Shown one piece after another: positions 24,301 through 36,300 of a stretch of 64,000 nt of DNA (the first letter of the stretch is position 1; every line of letters begins with the position of its first letter). A model generated the notes under the pieces. It was not told the DNA's origin and ran no database searches. It saw nothing but the letters and a program-made list of their open reading frames with translations. A program made the translations under genes and the position numbers. The stretch comes from Phoronis australis (Eukaryota; Phoronida; Phoronidae): contig NMRA01000269.1 in assembly GCA_002633005.1 (NCBI GenBank), positions 345,169 through 409,168 on the forward strand. The letters run 5' to 3'.

Positions 24301-27300
24301 CAAATCGGTCATAATACCTTGTCTGGTTCATGTTCCCTGAAGTCCATAAGACTCCATCATGGCCATTTTGTGTTCCGGTTACAAACGTGTTTTCTCGTAT
24401 TATTAATGATCTACATTTCCCATTTACTTCCAATTTCATTGTTTCCCTAATATAATACTGACTGTAATCATTTGCAGGGACCACACTGGCGGGAGGCCAA
24501 CAACATTCTCAAGCAGGTCGTGACCCGGTCGTCGACCCTGGCCGCTGCCCCTACACAGGTCACGCCCTCATACCACTCACTCCCCGATCTCTCTATGTCG
24601 GCAATGTCGTACCACACATCCTTCGCTGAGGCTGAAATTTCCATGAAGAAAGAGTTGCCTGGTAGGTTGCTGCGTCTCGTCTGCTAGTTGTTTTGGACTA
24701 CGTGTACTTGACTGTGGGAAAACCATCATAATTTTAGTCTCCACGATTGCATCTGTGCCCTGCCAGGTGACGATACTGTTGTTGCTATTTGTGTCATTTA
24801 TCTTGATTTGCTTTAGGTCGCACCATTGATTTCTTCTACGACCCGGTCAACATCCCCGTGATTGGCAGGAAGTTCATGAGCACGAGCACGCTTGATGACC
24901 ACGAAGAGAAGGATGTTAGCGAGACGACGGGGGAGAAGCAGGGTGCAGAGACGCATGCGCTGTTACACCAGAATACAGAGTTGACTGTGACACCGTGCTG
25001 GAAGAAACCACAATCGTCACAGGTAGGGAGGTGGCAGGTTGGAAGAGGCCACGGTCGTCTCTTGTAAAGGGGTGCTAGGCTGGAAGTGATTAGTGTTGAT
25101 GAAAAGGAGGTAATAATAACAAAGGTTCTGTTGTTAAGGGGAGAAGCGGGTGCAAATGAGTTGGGAGAAATCATTGTCTTGATATATAGGGGGTAGCAGG
25201 TAGAGCAACCCTTTACGGTTTGTAGAAGCCAGATAGTTTTTTACACCTCAACATGGAAGACCAGTCTTCGCAGGTTGGATAAGCGTCAGTTATGTTTAGA
25301 CTGAAAGAGATCAAGGTCATTGTCTCTAAAGAAATGCGAAGTCTTTGAATCGTAATGTCTCTTAGTTACTGTTTGTTTGACTTCTCCCTCTTGTGCTATG
25401 CAGGCTCGTACTAGAGAAAGATTTGTCAACCTTTTAACTTGTTACGGACAGAAGCATGGCCTACCTCCCAAGAGAAGTCCGTCTGTAAGTATTGTTAAAT
25501 CTACTAACTCCTTTTAAAAACTTAACTTGATCCTTAGGTAGTATTATTATCATTTGCCTGTTTGCTCTATGTAGACTTTATGTTGCCTTGAACTCTGACC
25601 TGTTCAACTGGCTTTCTAGTAACGTAGGAATAACGACTGAAATTAGACTCGTTTGCCTGGCACGTTCTCATGTCTTTTACCAGACGAGTTCAAAACTATT
25701 CTTTCTCATCAGTGCATTCTGGTTACAGTATGTTTGTTGCTAATCTCTGATAATGACAAAATTTACTGCGCGGACAATCGTTATACAGATTGTTAATCAA
25801 CAACCCGAGGTGTCCGATTTGGGCTGGATTTGGTATTTTATTTTAATTTATTTGCTCCCGAAGGTCCCGTGTTGATATTCAAAACGATGTTATAGTTTTG
25901 TGTCAAATGTTCATTTATTCAACTTGTCTAAAATAACCGTCACTCACTATGTAATTTTTATCTGTCCTTGTGTTGCGTGTCAAATTTCGTGTTATCTGGG
26001 TGCTTAATTGTTATACACTGAACATCTGTGTTGATCTTGGGGTGTCTGTAACCATCAGGTTGAAATTTGTTTAACTTTGAATTGGCAGCAGATTGTTTTG
26101 ACTTTTAAGGAAGCAACATTTTAGGATGGTATGTAGTGGGTTGACTAACTTGACAGAAAATTTCAGATGTGTTGCAGACAGTCTGAATGGTGATGTCTCT
26201 GCGGAAATAACCTTCCGAATTAAGTGGTCTGAAGATGTTTTAGATTTTTTATAATTTTATGAATTGATGGAAGCTTCTACCAAAGTTGTACAAAGCACAA
26301 ACAGTATTATTATTAATAAGCTGTGCCTTCTGTGTTAGACTTGTCCCTGACATCATCCAAACCATGGACTAAGTGCAGATGCAGATATGGCCATCAGTCT
26401 CATTATCAACTTCTTCACTGACTGAGAGTTTAGTATTAGTTTACTTTTTTACCAAAGGATGTCACCGTTCAGCTTGTATTGTTGAATGATCCCTGTACAT
26501 CTAAACTGCAAACTCTTATTTTTTATAAATCAACTTTTAAGACAACCTAATGTGTTTTTCTGTCCAGTAGTGTCTGATGGTTACAGTGAGTGATTTGTCT
26601 TGTCATTTTTCTAATCGTGTGTGTTATGCTTTCAAAGGACACATTTATCAATAAGGTAACAGTCACGTGTTTTATGTTAGCCTCTTTCTCATAGTTAGCT
26701 TCTTTTGTGAATGATTCCACGCTGGTTGTACCGAGGGTTTGAATGTCTCCGAACACTCCCCCATTTGCGTCAAACCCAAGTCTATCACCGAATATCCTTA
26801 CGAGGCATTTTGTGCTTAGAAGCTTTTTTTTAGTCTAGCTGAAAGATCTTTCGCATTTCTTGACGGTGCTTGGTTTACAATGCAGGTTTTGCGGGGAAAC
26901 AGATTTTAACACTAGATCTTTTGAAAAACGTAGTCAGTTGTGCACACTCGAATAGATACACAATTCATACAGAGCACGCGTTTGAATTTAACATTCTTGG
27001 TTAAGGTTCCCAGGCTTTGTTTGGTGGAAACATTTTTATTCCTTGAAAAACACTCAAGTGCATGAATGTTATGTTAACAAGCATGTCGTTCAAATGCTTC
27101 CAAGTTTGTTTTGCTTCTCAATTGTAGCACTCCTCAAGCGTCACTTTGTAAATAATTGTAAACTCAGTTTTTTCACTTTTTCTCTTCCAACTTACGGACC
27201 GGGAATTCTTGTTTGTTTCGACTTTCCTTCAATGTTCTTGGACTATTTTGCTGCCTTTGTTAAAACACGATTCCTGTTTGTGTTAACGTAAACTTTGCTG

Positions 27301-30300
27301 CATCCTAACAAGAATTCAGCGAAAGCATGATGTAAACGGCCATCCGTGTCATTGATGTTTGGCTTCAAAGGTGTGAACGGGCCAATTTTTGACAAAAATT
27401 GCAATGAAAGGTTTTAGAGTGGTTTTACGCCCTACTGGGTATACTTATTAACAGGGAAAAGTCTACCAAAATCTGACTACCAGAAATTGGCTAAAACTGG
27501 GCCATTTCCAAGATGGCCGACACGATATTTCGACATCACTGAAAACAGATGTAATTTCTTCAGTAATTGTGATAGAGACATAATATTTGGTTCTAGTTTA
27601 TGGTTTTAAGGGGTGAGCAACTCAGTGATGTGGTTAAATTTTTTTTAAATTCAGATATGATTAGTTGTTGATATGAAATTCAAGATGGCGGCTAAAATTG
27701 ACTCTTTAAGTGTGTTGGGTTTAAATGAATACTGGCGTGACTTGCTAGACGCTAGTAAGTGAAATTGTTTTCGCTCCTTATCATCCCTTTCCTACTTTTC
27801 TTACTGATATTGTCAATGTGTTACAAATGGAGAGAGATTAAATCATGTCTAATTGATGACTCTTACTGCCACCTGGTGGCATTAGTACATACTAATTATT
27901 CATACTAAGTTACAATGACTGACAAAGAAGAATAATTTCTTTGCATAAGGAATCATTCAGACTGAACTGAGGCACTTAAGATGTACTGCACAAACAAGAA
28001 GTTTCCCATTACATAATTGTGTGTTTCGACGAAAGTTGTTATTACTTGTTCTAGTGCTTCATAATATGTCCCTCATGCACTTGGCAATATTGTGAGCCAC
28101 CAGCTCTTGTAGTTAATTTAGTCCTCTTGTATCGCCACAGGTGGTGTTCAGTCAATCCAGCGACACCCTTGGTAGACAGGAGAGTGTGTGTTCCAGCTCG
28201 GAGGAAGCATCAGTCAGTGGAGGGATGGGAGCAGGTAAGGGTATTGATGTAGACAAACATGTGGTGACTTACTGAGCAATGGTGCTTTGCCCCACAAGCC
28301 AGTTCTGTTCACTCGTTGATTGGTTTACAACAATCCATTTGACAAAACTAATTTTCAAAAAGAATAAAATAAATTGTCAATTCTTTGCAAACTCAAAAAT
28401 GACTACTTACCTTAAAGGGAGCAGGTTTACGGCTGTTTTATGGCAGTGTGTCGTCTAAATCAAATGTTCCCTTCTTGCATTCAACGTAGCTTTATATGAG
28501 ACAGTCTCTTTAATGTATCGCGTAATTATGTACGAACGTAGGCTACTTATGTATGTGTGTATGTATACATGTATGTGTGTATGTATACATGTATGTGTGT
28601 ATGTATACATGTATGTGTGTATGTATACATGTATGTGTGTATGTATACATGTATGACAGGATTCAGTAAATATACAGTGGGTGTGGGTGTGTACTTGTGT
28701 GCATGCTTGTGGATGCACGCGTTCATGTACCTGTGTGGGAATTATAATGTGTCAGTAAAAGTAACAGATACACGTTTTAAGGGTGCAAATGCATGCGTAA
28801 TTTGATTGCTGACTCTATACCAAGCTGGAAATGATTGGGTTAGGTGACCATGTTGTTTAAGTAAAATTTAGCATAATTTATACATTCGTGACGAGTTTCA
28901 CTTGAAAAATACCTATGAAATATATAATTATTCAAGATATCTCAAACAAAACTAATTAGCAAATTGACTATTTTTTCAAAGGATTCCTATGTTACATTTG
29001 ATAAAAATTTGCTTGATTGGTCACAATAGTGTACTCCATAAAATGTTTCTGTCCTGAAAATGTCCAGTAAGTGTGCTCTTTCTTCGTCCACAGGTGATGC
29101 TCGACTTGAGGATAGTAGCAACAGTGACCAGTTGTTCAGCAATATCCACGTCTTTGACTTCCTGGACAATGAGCTGGACGATCGTGAGGTACGTAATGAC
29201 CAGCATCTAGTGTCTCTTGTAGCCAACAGAGGGAGCGTGCACAATAAGCCACCTGTAGGCATTTGGTTTGGTTAAAAAATTTTTACGATGACGATGCTAG
29301 TGACTGAAAATACATTTGTGGAAAGCAACTACTTTTTCGGGCTCTGTTGATATTCGTTAAAAATATGGCAAATGTCGTCGTCAGTTTAGAGGTTGAAATT
29401 TACTGGTTGGGGCCTAATGAAACAAAGTCATATCTGCATATATAGATGTGTGGGTTCCGGTAGTTGTGTGGTACTCTCATCCCATATGCACCGTGTGTAG
29501 CTGAGCAACTTCCTGTTTCTAATCTGTGTACATTATAGGAAGAAGACCCATTCTGTTTTGTTAGCAGTTTCCAGTGAAAGGGAATCTGCCATTGCGGTGT
29601 ATTGTGTCATCTTTATTCCATGTTGTGTGAGCGAGTTTACGAACTTTGTCCGTTTCGCTTGTCACAATCTGTCGGCTTGTAATATCTCAAGACTGTTGGT
29701 TGGTGTTTTCAGACCGAGTCAGAGCTGGGTAACTTCAACATTCACTTTGGCAATATCCGCGCTGAGGGTACAGAGACGCCTACCCCAGATACGATGGGTC
29801 ACGGAGATGATGAGAGGATCAGGAGATTGAGTGGAAAAGCAGACGAGAGCTCGGACGACGACGTAAGTGTTTGGAAACTTCTCATCATCGGGGCTTTAAC
29901 TCTGCGTTTGACAGTATTTTGCTTCAGTAGAATTTCTCTCTCAAAGTCTTTACCATTAGATAGCTACTGCCTGACAATATTTTCAATATTTCGGCCATTC
30001 ACAGCCCTTGGAAGAATCCAGAAGGGTCAGTTTTGGCAATTATTTTTGTCGAAAATCTATGAAATATTATTGGAGTAAATTTTGACAATGTGTTGTCTGC
30101 CCGTTATGTGAACGTGCTCTTTGTGGTGTTGATGATAGCTTCTAGACCTGATTTGGATTGTCATGTATCATTTCTCCTGTTTTTTTGGTTTACAAACATT
30201 TCCAAGTACTTTTTTGACTGGGTTCACACGAGTGGTAAAAACGCTAGTAGTTTTTCAACTGTGAAAGCATTAGCGTTCTTGTCAGACGGACGTGTTGTCT

Positions 30301-33300
30301 GGGTAGGGGTAATATTCACCAGCAGTTGGTTTGTTTTGGCACCACTCGATTCGCTTTTGAAGCGAAAATTGATGTCAAAGTGAGTTTAAAAACTACAATG
30401 TGTGATTAAGACAATTCACAGAGGTATTCACAACAATGTCAGAAGACTTTGAAAAAAAGGACTAATTTTGAGTCAGACATTTACTTTTGGTGAGATTTGA
30501 TGGTAAACACTCGGTGAGTGTTTACTAAGGTACGGGTACTATGTGTACGTACTGCCATTTTCATTGTTCCTGTAATCTTGTTGTTAGGCCCTCTCCCAGT
30601 GAAATTTTTTCATGTCCTGTTTTCCTTTGTACTTGGCATCGATATTGATTATTTTCCCCCACACAACCGTGATATGGTCTGGCGGTCTGATGATGTGTAT
30701 AGTGTGCCCTATGCTTTCTCTCGACCCCTTTCATTGTGCCACTGCTTTACAGATTCGTAGCGTCTCGCCTTCCCCACTGGATGACATGGCTCGTACTTTG
30801 TCCGTCAACACCTCGACTGTTGTCCCGGCAACTTTAGTTCTCGATCACTTCAACAGGAGGAGCTCCATGTCGGGCTCAACGTAAGTATAGCTTCAGCTTT
30901 ACTAGCTTGTCTGTCTGTGTGTCACTTCTTTTCTGGTGTTGATTGATTTAAACCTGTCTACAGCTGTGTTTCATACTGATAATGTGTTTTCTTGCTTTGG
31001 CACATCATAGAATTCCATTTGTCAGCCATGTTTTTCACAAAATGGGTAACGGTTGATTGGGAATATTCGTTTGGGCAGTAAATCTGTTATTAACAAACAT
31101 GGTTAACAGTTGTTAGCTTACAATAGCAACATTCATCAATTGATGTTGCAAAAGTATCAACTTTGAACTGTATCGAAATAGTTTAACGGTGTAATATTTG
31201 TTTTCTTTCGCAGACACAGTATACACACTCTGGACAGTGACCTCGACACTAATGACTTCAGTCCGGGCACGTCGTCTCCCAACTTCTCCAACATGGCCGC
31301 CACATTCGTCAGTCTGCACAGTGACGAGATTGAGGACATCTGGCGGTCGCACGTCAACAAGGTGATGGCCGACACCTGCGGTCAGCGAGCGGTCAACACA
31401 TACCACCTGTTCATGGGACTGTACAAGGAGACACGGCGCAAGTTGACCAATCTTACCAAGGAGGCGTGCTACTACCTGTCCAAGACGGCCAGCCTGCAAC
31501 CCATCGCCACACAGTTCCTGAACATGCTTGAAGTCCTGCTGACCCACTCGGAGTGCCCTCTGGTGTACACTGAAGCAGAAACGGTACTAAGCTCTTCGAC
31601 TTCATTTTTGTTAATTCGACTGACCTTGGTGTATGGAAAGGTGTTAAGGACTAAATGCAGTTTTGAAATTAACTCCTTACAAAAAGCATCAATTCTACTC
31701 AACCTTTGTGGCTCTTTATTGTTTTCATGTACATGAGCAAAACTGAATTTTTGAATTTGGTTGGTCTGGTTGGAGCTGCTTGAGACTGCTCATTCAAGTG
31801 CTAATCGCACTTTTCATTTTCAATCGTTTGAACAGTTCTCCTGTTTTTGAGTATATTTTTGTTTTACTTAATGCTGAATATTTTCTCTCACTTAGCTGGT
31901 TAATTGCAAGATCCTGGAGGAACACAAGTTCTGCGTGCTGGAAATCAACGAATCTCACGACACCTACTTAATGAGGCGAGAACTGGCGCTGGAGGTAACT
32001 ATGGCAACCATGCGTGTTGAACGCTTGTTCATATGCCCCTTAAGTGAAGGCTTACATGTTATTATGACTGGCAGGGTTTGTGTTAGCCGTGGTGTGTGAG
32101 CCTTGCCGTGGTCATTCCTGCTGTGATTGGGTGTAAACTGTTGTACTAGAGCTCAATTAAACCTGTGCACTGAAGTGAAACTTTCAATTACTCCAACACA
32201 ATAGAACGCCATCTGTTGTTGGGTCATTAAGTTGATCTGGTCTTGATTCTTGCACTCTGACGTAATTTTACATTCACAACACCTCTATTTTCTAGCCCAG
32301 TAAGAAAATTCAAACTTTCCACGAGGCTGAATTTTTTCTTACTGTCAGCCCGCAAGCACGTACTAGTAGTTTATGAGACAACTTGGGTATCTCTGAGGAT
32401 TAGAGACATGACCAGATGGCCCGTTTGGAACATTGTATTACTGGGCTATTTAGGAAACCTGTTCCCTGGCCCAGGTCTGTCTAGAAAATGCTCCGTTTCT
32501 TGAATAATTTTGTGTTGTTCACATATTAAACTGTGCTCTTGAAAAGTGCTTGGAAATTTCAAGATTCTTAATAAATTATTGAAGGAAATTACTTTTGTAT
32601 TTATATCAGACATTTGTTGCCTGTGGAAAGAGGTCGCCACACAAACATTCCTCATGAAAATAGGTTGATGTGTAAGTTAAGTTATTTGGATTGTGTGGAA
32701 GACGAATGCCACTCTATGTTTGTGTGCTGTGCTTACCAAGATCTTTGGGTACAGTACTTAAGTGGTCACTTTTGTTGTTATCCTGCGTTAATTAAATTTG
32801 AATTTCTCATGAGAATTCCTGATATTTCAATTCTAAAATTTTCTCCACTATACCCTCAATCGTCACAACTGTGTAGTGTGACAATTTAGTATCTTGTATT
32901 TGTTATACTTCGGGCCAATGGCCATATGTATGTATTGCAATAAATCTCATTGTCTATGGCAAACAATGGTGTGTAGAGTTTTACTGTGACCGAGCAAATT
33001 TTAATCTGTGAACTTTTAAGGTGTGCATTTTGTGGTAAAAATCTGAAGGAATCGTTACGTCGGGACACCATGACTACGTCATAACATGGGGACACCATAA
33101 CCACCGAGGATGTGCAGATTGAAGGGTTCATTAGTATTGTTTAAAGACAATACCAAGTTAATTCTCATGTCTTGTCTTTGGCTGACTTGTGACCTTTGCT
33201 TCTTATTTTCTAGTGTCTTGACACTATCAAGTCTTCCATCAAGAACCAGTCTTTGGGTGGAAATGTCAGTGATTTCTGTGGAGAGGAACAGGTATGTGAA

Positions 33301-36300
33301 ATGGGGTCACTAGGGTTAAGGGTTAAGGGTGTGTTGCCGGAGCTCAGTAAGACCCAGTGCCAAAATCCGTTGTCAAGTATCGCTAGGAAATTCTTCTTTA
33401 CTATCGTATTTAATACGTTTTCCATTCTCGTGTCGTGAATGGTGGGAACAGGTTTTAGGTACACAATCCAAAATGAATGGACGAATCGCGTTACAATGAA
33501 CCCTGTTTATGACATTGGCTCGCTTGTAATGTTCCATTCCGGAAGTCCCGTTTTCCTCTAATGCGCAATACCTTTTCTACGCTTCATTTTTAATGAACGT
33601 TCAAACAGTTAAAATGTGCCAGTACTGATGTCTCAGTAGGTAACTTCAATTTTACAGCGAGCCAATCTATAATTGATGATGCGCGCACACCTTGATTTCA
33701 TATTTGTGTGAGGTAGAAACACATGACTTGCTGTACACGGCCGGGCACGCTGTCGGACAGCCTTACATGTGGAAAAATGACGAGTGCACAGTTCTATGGT
33801 TTTTATTAATCTCTAAAAACTTGATTCATTTACAACAAATCTCGGTTCCAGCGAACGTCTTCGATACGTCACGGGAGGTTTGTTGTAACGAGTTTTGACT
33901 GCACTAGAATCTCATAGTTCAGTCATTTATTAGGGCTGTAAAGGTGTGCTATTAGAGAGGGTTACTTTTAGCTGAAAAACTTATGCTGCGGTCATTTTGC
34001 CAAGTAATTTTGTGCTAGCCGCATTCTTAAATTAGAAAAAAGCTACAGCAAGTATAAAATTTCCAGAAATATTCTACTCTGCTGTAGTGCCATGGCTTGT
34101 TAATAGTGACTATTGGGTAAATGTATTGGCCAAAAACACAAATGGGTTGATAATTCAAAGCTTCAGCAACATACTCACATCCAAAAGTAGGTGCCGCCCT
34201 CAGAACCTAGGTATATGTAGGAAGAAGCTATGCTCAGTTCGCCATATTTGTTGGCTTGAAGTCAATTGATACTGATTAGGACCTGTGAAACTTAATACTG
34301 ATTGGACACGGTCTATATCTCCCTAACCAATCACTTCTCTTCCATGCTGTCGCGAGCAGTACAACGTAAGTGTCTCACCTGGACGTTCAGTTTAGTTGTG
34401 TTCTCATTGCATGCTTGTTCAGTTCACTTTTGCTGATTTCTGCATGGCTTATGTAAGAACAAAGACCGACCACAGGCAGATAGCTGTGAGCTGTGCTGTC
34501 AGCTTCAAGTGAATGTTAACTCAGCTGCCAGATTACACCCAGGCACTAGCAATGTGTTAATTTATTGTACTGTCACACCTTGACGTGAGCTGTCAGCTCA
34601 GTTATCATTCACGTGAGGCATACAGCTCGGCTTGTATTTCTCTGTCTGCTGGGAGCTTAAGCCCACCACCGGTACCGTTTCAAGCAATAAACCGTCTACT
34701 GAATGGGTGTTCAATGGATACTTGTTTAGCTTTACGTAATTTTTCAATTTTGCAAATCTGAATTCTTTGTGGTGACGGTGTTGGCAATGTTTCGAGTACT
34801 CAGTTATGTTTTCTTCCTACAAGTTTCTACAGATCACTGCTTCACGGTCTAAGTGTAGTTTGAAGAAGTGTGCCTTCAATAAATAATGAAAATTAATCCT
34901 TGTGAATGCATTTTCTTGTCAAGGTCGGACGCTAGAACGGTAACTTAAAACATCACTTATTGTTATGGATTATCACTAAGATGACGGTGAAATTCCCTTC
35001 AATTCGTCAGGATCTTTCCCATTGCGACACCCAATTAGATTGCTCAATTTGTTTGTTCACCATATAACCATTAAGAGACTTGTAAAATAGTGCAACAAAA
35101 TTTGAGCACAAAGGTACAGAATTGTTAAAATGGTGATATAGTGTTGCGTGCCGCCCCGCTAATGTAACTTCATATGGATAACGTGACATTTTAATGGTCC
35201 CCATCACAGCCAGAATAACGGGCTATGTCGTCGTCTTGCCCACGATTCCAGTAACGCATTCTAGTAGTGGCAAGAGTTCTCGCAATTGAGGCTTTTTGTT
35301 TTGGATGTTGTGAGCTACTTAATATGACAGGTTTTGTGTGGACAGCTTTGTTTCAGCTTTCAGCCAGTTTTCACTAAGCCACAAAGCGGTATGATTAAAA
35401 CTAATTTAATAGGAAGCTGTGTTGGAATTAAAGCCGTTGTTTTGTTCTACGATGTATTAATTGCTTAAATATTAGCAGATCGCCTATGACTTGTCAGCAG
35501 TAGTGCTGTCTTGGTGACATTTGTTAAGGAGTTGGTCATCGAAATAAATTTATTTTATTTATAAGGGCATCTTTATCAAGTATGACTTTATCACTGATAA
35601 CTGTTGATGTCTATGCTTTGCAGTTTAGAATTTGCTCGAATTTTTAACACAAAATGTGATTAATGGATTAATGGTAGCGTGGTGGGGTATCACTTTTTGT
35701 CATGCCATTCACCAGGGATATTCTTCTGTCTTCCAGCAGGTGGAGCTGTGTCGGTGTCTGTACAAACTCCACTTCCAACTGTTGCTTTTATTCGAATCCT
35801 ACATCAAGCTGGTTGGTCTGTTGTCAGCTGCTGCTAAAAGGGAGCAGGTCTGTGCAGGTTTTCTTTCGCGACTCATGCCATAGTTTGAGCACATTAAAGG
35901 ACCATGTGCTATGATATGGAAATTAAAAGGGTTACGTGCGACTGTGTGAGCATGTTAAAGGACCATCCATGAGCCAAAATGGGACATTTTAAAGGGTCAC
36001 AAGTCACCTTGTGATTGTCACTCTATGGTAGTTTTTAAGTGCCTTTGCTAGAATGTGTTTTAAAGGTCCGTATGCCACGATACGATTCTTTGAAGGAGTC
36101 ATTCACTTTAGTATGAGCTGTTTTATTCGTTCTCGTGGGCATATTTCAGGTAACTGATCTGTCGGATGAGGTTGTATCCCTGAAGAAGGAGCTGAATGCG
36201 GCCATCCAAGAGCTGGACAGTGGTCAAGTATCACCGCTCCCTCTAGACACTAGCCACATGTCCAAGATGGATGCTCAGAACCACTTGATTACCTTCATGA

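Noticed and set aside
27480-27700. AAGATGGCGGC YY1 site as a functional promoter element
   Set aside because: A single match inside a long intron, with no CpG-rich context or nearby 5' exon; kept only as a motif note.
28549-28655. CRISPR-like array
   Set aside because: The 20-bp units are directly contiguous with no spacers, and the DNA is animal; it is a simple tandem repeat.
28455-28805. ORFs rich in [11 protein letters not shown] and MYVYMYVCM
   Set aside because: Both are translations of the 20-bp satellite at 28549-28655; no codon bias or splice context supports coding.
33310-33330. Interstitial telomere repeat
   Set aside because: Only about two and a half GGGTTAA units; too short and the period is 7, not the animal TTAGGG hexamer.
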